A stretch of 64,000 bases of DNA from Pseudaestuariivita rosea (GTDB lineage Bacteria; Pseudomonadota; Alphaproteobacteria; Rhodobacterales; Rhodobacteraceae). The notes beneath the pieces are model-generated. The model had not been told where the DNA came from, searched no databases, and saw only the letters and a list, made by a program, of their open reading frames with translations. Position 1 is the first letter of the stretch; each line of letters starts with the position of its first letter. Where the stretch lies: NCBI RefSeq assembly GCF_017592335.1, contig NZ_JACNMP010000015.1, forward strand, positions 27,247 through 91,246. The letters run 5' to 3'. Both the position numbers and the translations under genes were made by a program. Positions 38,426-46,738 of this stretch are shown here, piece after piece.

Positions 38426-38935
38426 ATGAGCAAATCAAAGAAAAACGAGTTTCGCCCGAACGATTACGTTGTCTATCCGGCACATGGCGTTGGGCAGATC
38501 GTCTCGATTGAAGAACAGGAAGTTGCAGGCATGTCGCTTGAGCTTTTCGTGATCTCTTTTGAAAAAGACAAGATGACCTTGCGGGTGCCAACCCACAAAG
38601 CAACCGACGTTGGAATGCGGTCGCTAAGCTCACCCGATGTTGTGAGCAGAGCCATGACAACGCTGAAAGGCAAAGCCAAGGTCAAGCGGGCGATGTGGTC
38701 GCGCCGCGCACAAGAGTACGAACAAAAGATCAATTCAGGCGATCTGATTGCCATTGCCGAAGTTGTACGTGACCTGCACCGCAATGACGATCAGCGCGAA
38801 CAAAGCTATTCCGAGCGTCAGCTTTATGAAGCGGCGCTTGAGCGTCTGACACGTGAAATCGCAGCTGTCAGCGGTACCGATGAAGGCACAACCGCCAAGC
38901 AGGTTGACGAGGTTCTGGTCGCACGCGCTGCCTGA
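38426..38935 (+). CDS. carD: CarD-family transcriptional regulator
   Basis: A 169-residue RNA-polymerase-binding regulator that stabilises open promoter complexes. The N-terminal Tudor-like RNAP-interaction domain starts FRPNDYVVYPAHGVGQIVSI (about 9-28); the C-terminal helical DNA-binding domain includes WSRRAQEYEQKINSGD and a family-typical tail. The 286-bp upstream gap holds its promoter and inverted repeats (ACGTCAGTGATACGTC region at about 38173) but no recognised gene. Confidence 0.95.
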   Translation: MSKSKKNEFRPNDYVVYPAHGVGQIVSIEEQEVAGMSLELFVISFEKDKMTLRVPTHKATDVGMRSLSSPDVVSRAMTTLKGKAKVKRAMWSRRAQEYEQKINSGDLIAIAEVVRDLHRNDDQREQSYSERQLYEAALERLTREIAAVSGTDEGTTAKQVDEVLVARAA

Positions 38936-38955
38936 TCACAGCTTTCGAAGAAAGA

Positions 38956-38985
38956 AAAAGTCACCTGTTCAGGGTGACTTTTTTT
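38956..38985 (+). terminator. Rho-independent terminator of carD
   Basis: Stem AAAAGTCACC/GGGTGACTTTT with a 6-nt loop and a run of seven T on the plus strand, 20 bp past the carD stop. Confidence 0.92.
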
Positions 38986-39010
38986 ATTGCATTTTGGGTT
39001 AATAGAAATT

Positions 39011-39042
39011 GTGCTGCCAGAAACCTCTGGCAGCACTTTTAT
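39011..39042. terminator. Terminator for the pspA-yiaAB unit
   Basis: Perfect 11-bp stem GTGCTGCCAGA/TCTGGCAGCAC with an AACC loop, followed by TTTTATT on the plus strand and AATTTCTATT on the minus strand. It sits right after the YiaAB-like gene on the minus strand and beyond the carD terminator. Confidence 0.75.
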
Positions 39043-39049
39043 TATGGGG

Positions 39050-39334
39050 TTAGGCCGCTTTATCGCTGACGAAATCATGCAGCAGCTTTTCGTTTCTGGC
39101 GTTTTCAAGCTGTTGAATCCGGTCGCTGTTGATCTTTTCGTCAAAGCGGTACTTCACGAAATTCACCAGGCTTAGCGACAGCATCAGCACACCGATACCC
39201 CAGAAGCCCTTTGTCGACAGCGGCACTTCGGTCGACATATAAAGCGACAGGCCCAGCATAAAATAGGCAACCACGACACCCGCCAGGTTAAAGACCATAA
39301 TCAGGGTGTTATCAGAGGCTTTTTGTCCAAACAT
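39050..39334 (-). CDS. YiaA/YiaB-like two-helix inner-membrane protein
   Basis: A 94-residue protein with two membrane helices (about 12-34 and 42-60), separated by the conserved-type turn LSTKGFWGIG that recalls the YiaAB domain (LSEKGFY). The C-terminal 35 residues are charged and cytoplasmic. The ATG at 39334 has AAGGAG 7 nt upstream; the frame from 39355 has no such site. It is the second gene after pspA, 24 bp downstream of it, and likely part of the same envelope-stress unit. Confidence 0.78.
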   Translation of the reverse strand: MFGQKASDNTLIMVFNLAGVVVAYFMLGLSLYMSTEVPLSTKGFWGIGVLMLSLSLVNFVKYRFDEKINSDRIQQLENARNEKLLHDFVSDKAA

Positions 39335-39358
39335 TTCAGTTCTCCTTATCAACAATGG

Positions 39359-40036
39359 TTATTTCTTGGATTTCAGACGGTTTAAAACGTCATTTGCAGT
39401 AGTTTTCGTAGATGGGCCAAAGCCCTGATCCGCCATGCGGTCGGCAAGCGACCCGTGGTTCAGATCGCCCTCAATTTCGCGCAGGATTTCGGCCTGTTCG
39501 AACGGGTCGTCTTTCCTTAGAACAGTGGCGATCAGTTCCTCCGCCTCTTCCACAGAAGACGTGTTTCCGATGGTTGTGTTCAGTTTGACTTGCATATCCA
39601 GCTCTCGCCGCACAGCGCGGGCAGTTATGGCGCCCTGTTTCAGATCGATGATACGACGCTGGCCCGTTTCGACGGACTGACGTAGGCGAATGATCTTATG
39701 ATCCAACCGCTCAAGCGTCTGCTGGCGGATTTCAAGCTCATTCTCCATCTGTGCAATTGCGTGGGCCGCCTCGGTCGCCAGATCCTCACGATCTGCGTCC
39801 AGGGCCTCTTCAGCGCGGGTGGTCATGTCTTTGATCTGTTTTTTCAAACCATCGACCTGCCGTTGTTCCCCGCGATGACGCTGAATAATACTGGCCAATG
39901 TCGCCTTGGCCGCTTTCAGGCTGGCCTCGGCCTCGCGAATTTTCTGATCGATCAGTTCAATCGCATATTTGTCCCTGACCTGTTCTTCAGCGCGGGCATT
40001 CGCACCAATGATCAGAGTTTTAAATGTACCGAACAT
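39359..40036 (-). CDS. pspA: PspA/IM30-family membrane-stress protein
   Basis: A 225-residue ESCRT-III-like coiled-coil protein that assembles on the inner membrane and protects it under stress. Starts MFGTFKTLIIGANARAEE, then continuous helical segments to about 185 (QKIREAEASLKAAKATLASI; ENELEIRQQTLERLDHKIIR). GAGGAG sits 6 nt before the ATG at 40036. No PspF activator or PspB/C genes are present; instead it is preceded by TGAAC-N3-GTTCA sites and a TetR gene, an arrangement different from the enterobacterial psp operon. Confidence 0.92.
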   Translation of the reverse strand: MFGTFKTLIIGANARAEEQVRDKYAIELIDQKIREAEASLKAAKATLASIIQRHRGEQRQVDGLKKQIKDMTTRAEEALDADREDLATEAAHAIAQMENELEIRQQTLERLDHKIIRLRQSVETGQRRIIDLKQGAITARAVRRELDMQVKLNTTIGNTSSVEEAEELIATVLRKDDPFEQAEILREIEGDLNHGSLADRMADQGFGPSTKTTANDVLNRLKSKK

Positions 40037-40052
40037 CTGTTGCTCCTCTATA

Positions 40053-40121
40053 TGAACACTGTTCATGTAATAGGAATAACAATTTTTGAACGCCGTTCAA
40101 GTAAATTCTGAACGCTGTTCA
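40053..40121. promoter_or_regulatory. Three TetR-type operators in the pspA promoter
   Basis: Palindromes TGAACACTGTTCA (40053-40065), TGAACGCCGTTCA (40087-40099) and TGAACGCTGTTCA (40109-40121), all fitting TGAAC-N3-GTTCA. They fill the gap between the tetR stop and the pspA start; the first lies between the ribosome site and the promoter core. A fourth copy precedes tetR. Confidence 0.85.
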
Positions 40122-40123
40122 GA

Positions 40124-40720
40124 TTAATTATTCGTGACGTTACGTAAAACCATTTCGATCATGCGTTCGAGTTCATCGACCGGAACCGCGGAAATGCGAC
40201 GTTCCAGCCCCAACAGCACAATGCCATGCACCGACGAAAACAGCGCCCGGACCATAAGGTGCAGATCGTCATCCGGCATATCAGGAAACAACTTCTGCAG
40301 CGGCGCATGAATATACATGAACAGGCGCTGCAGTTCTTCGTTATACCATTTGGGCACTTCGCGTTCGATCGACATCTGCAGGTCAAACAGCGTCCGCCAT
40401 TCGTTTTTATTCTCAGAGGCGAATTTCAGATAAGCGTGGCTCATCCTGATCAGGATATCGGTTGGCGGCAGATCACCCTGCCCTTCGATACTTGCACCAA
40501 CCGCCTTGCCAATCCGGCTGAAGGTACGTCCGTTTACCGCCATAACCAACGTATCAAGATCGGTAAAAACGTTATAGATGGCACCAACGGCGCAGCCCGC
40601 CTCTTGCGCCAGATCGCGGGCACGGACGTTGTTGATGCCGCCGTCAGCGACACGCTTTTCGGCAATATCAATCAGCTTGACGCGCAGCTCTTCGCGGCGT
40701 TTCTCGACTTTGCGTGCCAT
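40124..40720 (-). CDS. TetR/AcrR-family regulator
   Basis: A 198-residue repressor-type protein with an N-terminal helix-turn-helix (RVADGGINNVRARDLAQEAG, then AVGAIYNVFTDLDTL, about 18-58) and a ligand-binding C-terminal domain. It is followed on the same strand by pspA, and the TGAAC-N3-GTTCA palindrome occurs both before its own start (40738) and three times before pspA. It therefore probably represses itself and pspA-yiaAB. The ligand is unknown; membrane-active compounds or fatty acids are possible. Confidence 0.92.
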   Translation of the reverse strand: MARKVEKRREELRVKLIDIAEKRVADGGINNVRARDLAQEAGCAVGAIYNVFTDLDTLVMAVNGRTFSRIGKAVGASIEGQGDLPPTDILIRMSHAYLKFASENKNEWRTLFDLQMSIEREVPKWYNEELQRLFMYIHAPLQKLFPDMPDDDLHLMVRALFSSVHGIVLLGLERRISAVPVDELERMIEMVLRNVTNN

Positions 40721-40737
40721 GTTTTCCCCAAAGGTCT

Positions 40738-40750
40738 TGAACCCAGTTCA
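40738..40750. promoter_or_regulatory. TetR-type operator upstream of tetR
   Basis: TGAACCCAGTTCA, 17 bp before the tetR start codon, matches the three sites in front of pspA (TGAAC-N3-GTTCA). Suggests autoregulation. Confidence 0.8.
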
Positions 40751-40786
40751 AACTATTTCTCAAAGTCCAGAAATGAAAGCCGAAAA

Positions 40787-41338
40787 TCAGCCACCCAGCT
40801 TTGACAGCTTTGCCTGCAGTTCCGCCAATTGTTTCTTGATATCGTCCAGGTCGTCTTTCTCGGCGGCGTCTTCTTCGGATTCAGGCGCGCTCCAACTGCC
40901 GGATATACCGCCGGTCATCGCTTTCATCAGTGCCTTTTGCTGCGCCTGCATCGCCTCGAACCCGGGCATCTGGGACATCGGGTTCATTGCGGTCATGTTT
41001 TCGACCATCTTGGATTGCCCGTCGCGCAGCATCTCAAAGCTCATTGCCAAAAACTGCGGAACAACACTGGTCGCTTGCGTGGTATAACTACGCACCAGAT
41101 CGGTCAGAACACCAAGCGGCAGAACACTTTCACCACGGCTTTCATGTTCCGCAATGATCTGCAAAAGATACTGCCGGGTTAGATCATCACCGGATTTCAG
41201 ATCGACAATCTGAACCTCGCGCCCCTCGCGGATGAAACTGGCGATGTCTTCCAGGGTCACATAGTCGCTGGTTTCGGTGTTATACAAACGGCGGCTGGCG
41301 TAACGTTTTATCAGTAATGGTTTTTCTTGTTCAGCCAT
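40787..41338 (-). CDS. phaR: Polyhydroxyalkanoate synthesis repressor PhaR
   Basis: A 183-residue DNA-binding repressor that also binds PHB granules and releases phasin expression when polymer forms. The N-terminal PHB/PHA accumulation regulator domain is plain: LIKRYASRRLYNTETSDYVT (about 9-28) and LEDIASFIREGREVQIVD. The C-terminus is acidic then helical (KKQLAELQAKLSKLGG). Its likely targets are two CTGC-N3-GCAG sites at 41982 and 42008. Confidence 0.95.
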   Translation of the reverse strand: MAEQEKPLLIKRYASRRLYNTETSDYVTLEDIASFIREGREVQIVDLKSGDDLTRQYLLQIIAEHESRGESVLPLGVLTDLVRSYTTQATSVVPQFLAMSFEMLRDGQSKMVENMTAMNPMSQMPGFEAMQAQQKALMKAMTGGISGSWSAPESEEDAAEKDDLDDIKKQLAELQAKLSKLGG

Positions 41339-41389
41339 GGGATCCTTCCCGAACTAAGGGCACTGGACCAAATCTTAGGCGCTTGTCGT

Positions 41390-41424
41390 GAAAAAAGAAA
41401 GAGCGAGCTCTTATCCAAGAGCCC
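41390..41424 (-). terminator. Terminator after phaP
   Basis: On the minus strand an 8-bp stem GGGCTCTT/AAGAGCTC with a 4-nt loop, then a T-rich run (TTTCTTTTTT). It separates phaP from phaR. Confidence 0.8.
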
Positions 41425-41476
41425 GCCCCACCATTCACACCGATTAGGGAGGAGTACGGCGTGTATTGGTATTCGC

Positions 41477-41914
41477 TTACTTCGCGGCAGCTTTCTTGGC
41501 TGCAGTCGTCACGTCATTCGTGGCTTTCTTCATGGCTTTCGTTGTCTCTTCGCTCATGTCTTTGCCGGCGGCCAGCATCAGCTCAACGGTTTCCATCTGA
41601 ACTTTTTTTGCAATTTCAGCAAAAGCTGACATATGTTCGGCGGCAGCTTCGGCTGTTGCAGATGCGAAATCAGTCACGGCTTTTGTATATTCAGCCGGAT
41701 CTTCTTTTACCTTTGTCACACTGGACATCTTAGACAGCGTGTCTTTCGCCCATTTCGAAGATAGTTCTGTCGATTTTGTCGCCGCTTCCAGTGCGACCGA
41801 AGACATCTTTTCACCCAGTGCTGCCTGAGATTTGAAGGCATCCTGCATTGCTTTTGTGTCCACAGGAAATGCGCCCATCATGTCTTTCATAATTGCTGTG
41901 TAGTCTTGTGCCAT
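41477..41914 (-). CDS. phaP: Phasin
   Basis: A 145-residue amphipathic helical protein that coats PHB granules. It begins MAQDYTAIMKDMMGAF and is rich in Ala, Lys, Glu and Met, with a Lys/Ala C-terminus (TTAAKKAAAK), typical of alphaproteobacterial phasins. AGGAG lies 7 nt before the ATG at 41914; a longer frame to 42202 crosses the regulatory sites and phaC and is not used. Expected to be abundant and PhaR-controlled. Confidence 0.9.
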   Translation of the reverse strand: MAQDYTAIMKDMMGAFPVDTKAMQDAFKSQAALGEKMSSVALEAATKSTELSSKWAKDTLSKMSSVTKVKEDPAEYTKAVTDFASATAEAAAEHMSAFAEIAKKVQMETVELMLAAGKDMSEETTKAMKKATNDVTTAAKKAAAK

Positions 41915-41981
41915 TTTATTGCTCCTAGCGCTTTTGCGCGGGCCCGCCCCGTGCTTTCTACGTCTGGCAATAATATGAATG

Positions 41982-42018
41982 CTGCAGTGCAGAAAATCAA
42001 GTTTTTTCTGCACTGCAG
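41982..42018. promoter_or_regulatory. Paired PhaR-type operators ahead of phaP
   Basis: CTGCAGTGCAG (41982-41992) and CTGCACTGCAG (42008-42018) each fit CTGC-N3-GCAG, the motif reported for Rhodobacter PhaR. They are exact inverted copies with a 15-bp AT-rich spacer and lie 68 bp upstream of the phaP start. Confidence 0.82.
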
Positions 42019-42044
42019 CGTGACGTAGGGAAAACGCAATACAA

Positions 42045-43883
42045 TCAGGGGTTTGGTCGGGCCAAAACATAGGTGCCGGGCGCATCGCACAGAACCTTGT
42101 GTGACGAATCATCGGGGTGTCGTGCGGGAACTTGCTTGCCTGATCGCGATGCCAGCCAACGCCCCCATTCCCCCCACCAGGATCCTTCTTTGTATTCCGC
42201 ACCGGCCAACCATTCGTCAGCAGGCAGCTTCATGTTCGCATTCAGATAGTGGCCGTATTTCTTTTTCGAGGGCGGATTGACGATACCCGCGATGTGCCCC
42301 GACTCAGACAGAATAAACGTCTTGCTGCGGCTGCCCATCTGCTGAACACCCGCATAGCTGGCTTTCCACGCAGCGATGTGATCGGTTTCACACGCGATGG
42401 CGCAAACCGGGACAGTGACATCTTTCAGCTTCAGCGTTTCGCCGAACAGCCTGACCTGCCCCTTGGCAAATTCATCCCTTTGACAAAGCCACCGCAGGTA
42501 TTCGACGGCCATACGACCGGGCAGATTGGTGCTGTCACCATTCCAGTACAACAGATCAAAAGCCGGCGGCGCCTCACCCATCATATAGCTTCGGATCGCA
42601 GGGCCATAGATCAGGTCATTTGACCGCAGAAAGCTAAACGTGCGCGACATAAAGTAACTGTCCAAAATACCGTCGCGGTTCACTTGTTCTTCGATACCGT
42701 CGACAAAATCATCCGTCAGAAAAACCCCGAATTCACCCTGATCTGAAAAATCCGTCAGCGTCGTGAACAGCGTGGCCGATTTGATCGACTTGTCGTTCCG
42801 TTTTTTCATCAGGGCCAGCGTCAGGCTAAGCGTCGTGCCCGCGATACAATACCCAATCGCGTTGACCTGTTTGACGCCGCATATCTCTTTCACCTGATCA
42901 ATCGCTGTCAGATAACCTTCGTCGATATAGTCAGCCAGACCCACATCACTATAGCTTTCGTCAGGGTTCACCCAACTGACCACGTAAAGCGTGATGCCCT
43001 GATCGACGATCCATTTTACCAGGGAATTCTTTTCTTTCAGGTCAAGAATATAGAACTTGTTGATCCAGGGCGGAAAAATAATCAACGGGGTTTCATGCAC
43101 CGTTTCTGTGGTCGGTGCATATTGGATCAGCTCAAATAGCCGGTTGCGATACACCACAGATCCTTCTGTGACACCCAGGTTTTTGCCAACCTCAAAAGCA
43201 TTCTTATCGGCCAGGGTCACCAGCAGATCGCCGTCGTTGGCCTCAATATCAGCGACCAGGTTTTCCAGCCCCCGGACCAGTGATGCACCATCCGTCTGCA
43301 CCGCTTTTTCCAGCGCATCCGGGTTGGTGGACAGAAAATTGGTCGGCGAAAACATATCGACGATCTGACGGGTAAAATAGGCAATGCGCTGACGTTCCTT
43401 GGGATCAATTCCGTCGATATGATCAACCGTTTCCGTCAGCGCCTTGGCATTCAACTGATACTGGCGCTTGATGTAGTTGAAATAAGGATGTGTGTCCCAC
43501 AAAGGATTTGAAAAACGACGGTCTTTCTTCAGGGAATCATCATCGAATGGGGGCGCTGTCAGATGGCCTGCCGTCAAGGCCGTTTGGGTATCGATATAGT
43601 TTTTCAGCGACTTTCCCCAGAACTCAACCTGCTGTTCCATCAGCTTTCCAGGGTTGCGCATCAACTCGGTCATATAGGCCGTGGTGGCCCGCATCGCCAG
43701 ATCAGGTCCGGGTCCCTCAAGCGCAGGATTTATTGGTTTTTTGTGCGACATCGCGGCAACAAGCCGTTGTGTCAATTCTTCAAGTTTTGCCAGATTTTCA
43801 TTAAGTTTTTCGGCGTTTGGCATCTTTGGCGCTTTTTCGCCATCATCATTTGTTAAGTCTTCGCTGGAATTGTCAGTTGTCAT
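42045..43883 (-). CDS. phaC: Class I polyhydroxyalkanoate synthase
   Basis: Polymerises (R)-3-hydroxyacyl-CoA into PHB; a 612-residue granule-associated enzyme, the usual class I length. Catalytic Cys346 is in GYCIAG, where the common lipase-box form is GxCxG; here the fifth position is Ala. The Asp and His are in ACETDHIAAW (about 508) and SESGHIAG (about 537). PPWINKFYILDL is also conserved. GGGAGG precedes the ATG. It is followed by phaP on the same strand and is divergent from phaZ. Confidence 0.95.
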   Translation of the reverse strand: MTTDNSSEDLTNDDGEKAPKMPNAEKLNENLAKLEELTQRLVAAMSHKKPINPALEGPGPDLAMRATTAYMTELMRNPGKLMEQQVEFWGKSLKNYIDTQTALTAGHLTAPPFDDDSLKKDRRFSNPLWDTHPYFNYIKRQYQLNAKALTETVDHIDGIDPKERQRIAYFTRQIVDMFSPTNFLSTNPDALEKAVQTDGASLVRGLENLVADIEANDGDLLVTLADKNAFEVGKNLGVTEGSVVYRNRLFELIQYAPTTETVHETPLIIFPPWINKFYILDLKEKNSLVKWIVDQGITLYVVSWVNPDESYSDVGLADYIDEGYLTAIDQVKEICGVKQVNAIGYCIAGTTLSLTLALMKKRNDKSIKSATLFTTLTDFSDQGEFGVFLTDDFVDGIEEQVNRDGILDSYFMSRTFSFLRSNDLIYGPAIRSYMMGEAPPAFDLLYWNGDSTNLPGRMAVEYLRWLCQRDEFAKGQVRLFGETLKLKDVTVPVCAIACETDHIAAWKASYAGVQQMGSRSKTFILSESGHIAGIVNPPSKKKYGHYLNANMKLPADEWLAGAEYKEGSWWGEWGRWLASRSGKQVPARHPDDSSHKVLCDAPGTYVLARPNP

Positions 43884-43993
43884 TTCGGCGCCTCCCCCCT
43901 AACCTTATTGCGCAGAATAACGTCGCAGTCACGGGGGGAATAGCGACGATATCATCCGCCAAGACATCCGGGGGGATAACCAAGGAGAAGCCC

Positions 43994-45265
43994 GTGAGAT
44001 ATATGCTTTCTTACGATTTCATGGAAACCATGCGGAATACGAACCAGTGGCTGGGCGCCACGGCTCAGGCGTTTGCGTCCTATCCCGCGATGAGTGTCCT
44101 TCCGAACCCTGCCATGGAATGGATGCGCGGTTGGGGCGAGGTTACGGAACGCGCCTTTTCCCGCATGATTACCAAGCCGGACTGGGGGATTCACAGCTTT
44201 ACCTGCGCGGATGGGCGCGATCATCTGGTTGAAATCGAACCGATTGTGAAACGTCCCTTTGGGGATCTGGTCCACTTCAATGTTCAGGGGCGGCCCAAAA
44301 AGGATCGGAAGGTTTTACTGGTTGCGCCGATGTCGGGTCATTACGCAACGCTGCTGCGATCGACCGTGATCAGCCTGATGCCGGACTGCGAACTTTATAT
44401 CACCGACTGGCATAATGCGAGGGATATCCCGGTATCGGAAGGTAAGTTCGATATTGAGGATTATACCCTCTACGTCGCTGATTTCATTAAAGAACTTGGG
44501 CCTGATGTTCATGTCATCGCGGTCTGCCAACCGGTCCCGCTGACGCTAGCGGCAACGGCTTATCTGGCCGAAAAAGATCCCAAGGCGCAACCTGCGACGC
44601 TGACCCTGATCGGTGGCCCGGTTGATCCGGATGCGAACCCGACCGAGGTGACGGATTTCGGCAACCGGGTGACGATGTTTCAGCTGCATGAGTCGATGAT
44701 TCAGCGCGTGGGTTTCAAATACGCGGGCGTGGGTCGCAAGGTCTATCCGGGTCTGTTGCAGCTGACGTCATTCATCTCTATGAACGCTGAGCGTCATTCG
44801 AACGCCTTTTATAATCAGATACTTAAGGTTTCAAAGGGTGAGGCAGGCGATCACGATAAGCACAACCGCTTTTATGATGAGTATCTGGCCGTGATGGACA
44901 TGACAGCCGAGTTTTATCTGACGACGGTCAAGCGCATCTTCAAGGATCGTGAAATCGCCAAGAATGAGTTCATGGTAAAGGGGCATCCTGTTGATATTTC
45001 AAAGATAACCACGGTTGCGGTCAAAACGGTTGAGGGCGCGAACGACGATATCTCGGCGCCTGGGCAATGTGTTGCGGCGCTGGACCTGTTGACGGGGCTG
45101 CCTGACAGCAAGAAAGCCAGCCATGTTGAACCCGGCGCGGGCCATTACGGTATCTTTGCAGGCAAAAGCTGGCGCAACAACATCCGGCCCTTAGTGCTTG
45201 ATTTCATTGATGCAAATTCGTCCAAGCCGCGTCGGAAGGCCGCCAATAAAAACGCCGCTGCGTGA
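43994..45265 (+). CDS. phaZ: Intracellular PHB depolymerase
   Basis: Hydrolyses stored PHB inside the cell; 423 residues from GTG 43994, with AAGGAG 6 nt upstream. ATG 44003 is an alternative; the frame open to 43817 overlaps phaC and is not used. The family nucleophile Cys is in VIAVCQPVPLTLA (Cys178), matching the cysteine-type depolymerase PhaZ1 of Ralstonia. VEPGAGHYGIFAG near residue 390 holds the catalytic His. Confidence 0.94.
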   Translation: MRYMLSYDFMETMRNTNQWLGATAQAFASYPAMSVLPNPAMEWMRGWGEVTERAFSRMITKPDWGIHSFTCADGRDHLVEIEPIVKRPFGDLVHFNVQGRPKKDRKVLLVAPMSGHYATLLRSTVISLMPDCELYITDWHNARDIPVSEGKFDIEDYTLYVADFIKELGPDVHVIAVCQPVPLTLAATAYLAEKDPKAQPATLTLIGGPVDPDANPTEVTDFGNRVTMFQLHESMIQRVGFKYAGVGRKVYPGLLQLTSFISMNAERHSNAFYNQILKVSKGEAGDHDKHNRFYDEYLAVMDMTAEFYLTTVKRIFKDREIAKNEFMVKGHPVDISKITTVAVKTVEGANDDISAPGQCVAALDLLTGLPDSKKASHVEPGAGHYGIFAGKSWRNNIRPLVLDFIDANSSKPRRKAANKNAAA

Positions 45266-45272
45266 TCTTGCA

Positions 45273-45294
45273 GTCCCGGACCCACGTCCGGGAC
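45273..45294. repeat. Short palindrome GTCCCGGA...TCCGGGAC, copy 2
   Basis: Stem GTCCCGGA/TCCGGGAC (with a CCCACG middle), 7 bp after the phaZ stop; likely a 3'-end hairpin. One of four such copies in the window. Confidence 0.7.
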
Positions 45295-45660
45295 GCAGCG
45301 TCATGAAAGTTAACGCGCCGTTTGGATCAGTTTCACACCAAAATCGCATGTGCAATTTGCACATTTCCCGCAAAACCGGGCAATTCAGATGTGCAATTTG
45401 CACATTTTTCGCGGGATTTACCGCGTTTCCCTGATTCCCGCGGATTTTGCAAGAAATCAACCTGTGGATAAGTTTGATGTCAACGCGCGCGGGTGTGTCA
45501 GAGTTCGGTAACAAACCGCCCGAATTAACCATTTTCCGAGGCCATTAACGTATCATAAATCGCACCGCACGGTACCAAATTTCGCAAGTTTACAAAAATC
45601 GAATCAAAAACTTCGCAAAGTTTGCAGTGTTAAGGTTTGGGTAAGGAAGGTCGGATGTCA
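45292..45660. other. Repeat-rich non-coding region, element 2
   Basis: No gene. It holds two palindromes ATGTGCAATTTGCACAT (45348-45364 and 45389-45405), a perfect DnaA-box 9-mer on the minus strand (TTATCCACA, about 45462-45470), TTAACC/TTAACG motifs and GC-poor 45500-45640. Read on the minus strand, palindrome-GCGAT ... ATGACGCTGCGTC matches element 1 at 15563-15625. The divergence beyond these blocks is large. Confidence 0.65.
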
Positions 45661-45720
45661 GCTATGAGCCCACTTTACCATATGCTGCGCATGGCATGAA
45701 TGTCTGCTCACCCGATAATC

Positions 45721-46647
45721 CTAGATCTTGGATGAGGATATCCAGAGCATCGCAAGCCCGGCTGCGCCGATGATCATTGTGCCGAGTATGACCATAGGTC
45801 CGGGCACGGACCAAAGGAACAATCCACCCCACAAGGCCACAAAAACGAGATAAGAGTAATCCAAACTGGCGACTGTGATTGTCGGGCCAAGCTGATACGC
45901 CTTGGCGAGCAGAAGATGAACTCCAACTGAGATCGCCGACAAGAAGCCCGTGATCGCGATCAGCTCTTTGGTTAGTGGCGACCACGATATCATCATAAAA
46001 GGATAGATCGGGGCCGGCTGTGCAATCTCCAAGATGATAACGCCCAGCCCGCCGACACATACAAAGACCAGGTTCAGAGAGATCACCAGCACCATCGTAT
46101 CAACGGATTGTATTCTGGCCCGCGTGATCAGCGCGACGAGCGCATAGCAAATGGCGGCCAATAGCGGGACAACTGACCACCGGGTGAACGCGGCGCTGCC
46201 CGGTTGCAACACAATCAAGACACCGCAAAATGCGGCCACCATGATGAGCGTTTGTAAAGCCGTTACACGCTCACCCAAAAAGATCACCGAAAAGAGAAAA
46301 ATCCACAGCGGTGCGGTGTAATACACTCCGGCGACGACAGACAAATCCAGCAACGGTAACGCGGCATAGAAGAAAACATACATCGCGACGATCAGAAATG
46401 ACCGGAGCAACACCCAGCGATCAAGCGCTTGAAGAATGGCCGCCTTGCCGTGCCGGTTCATCACAATCAAAACGGGTAGGATCAACGCAGATCGAAGCAA
46501 AAACAACTGCCACAACGGCAAGCCCTCGCTGAAGAGTTTAACGATGGTATCCTGCAATGCCATCAAAGCCGTGGCGCAGATGATGGCCAAAGGCCCGCCC
46601 CGCAAGGCAGTTCGTTGCGTGGAACTGAGTGATTGAGGCGTGCTCAA
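45721..46647 (-). CDS. DMT-superfamily (EamA) transporter
   Basis: A 308-residue inner-membrane protein with about ten helices in two EamA repeats, the first helix near LAIICATALMALQDTIVKL and the second repeat from about 160. Such proteins export or import small metabolites. It starts with TTG preceded by AAGGA. Divergent from an XRE-cupin regulator 91 bp away that probably controls it. Confidence 0.9.
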   Translation of the reverse strand: MSTPQSLSSTQRTALRGGPLAIICATALMALQDTIVKLFSEGLPLWQLFLLRSALILPVLIVMNRHGKAAILQALDRWVLLRSFLIVAMYVFFYAALPLLDLSVVAGVYYTAPLWIFLFSVIFLGERVTALQTLIMVAAFCGVLIVLQPGSAAFTRWSVVPLLAAICYALVALITRARIQSVDTMVLVISLNLVFVCVGGLGVIILEIAQPAPIYPFMMISWSPLTKELIAITGFLSAISVGVHLLLAKAYQLGPTITVASLDYSYLVFVALWGGLFLWSVPGPMVILGTMIIGAAGLAMLWISSSKI

Positions 46648-46738
46648 GGGACGGCATCCTTACGATAAACAGATTTGGCGAGTAAAAGAAATTTACTTAT
46701 ATCTAAATTTATGGTGCAGTTTTTAGATAATTCAAGAT

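Noticed and set aside
43817..43993. Extension of phaZ by 59 codons at the 5' end
   Set aside because: It overlaps phaC, lacks family-like residues, and GTG 43994 has a clear ribosome site.
45462..45470. Perfect DnaA box TTATCCACA on the minus strand
   Set aside because: One 9-mer is expected by chance about every 130 kb on two strands; no cluster, AT-rich unwinding region or dnaA/parAB genes nearby, so not called an origin.
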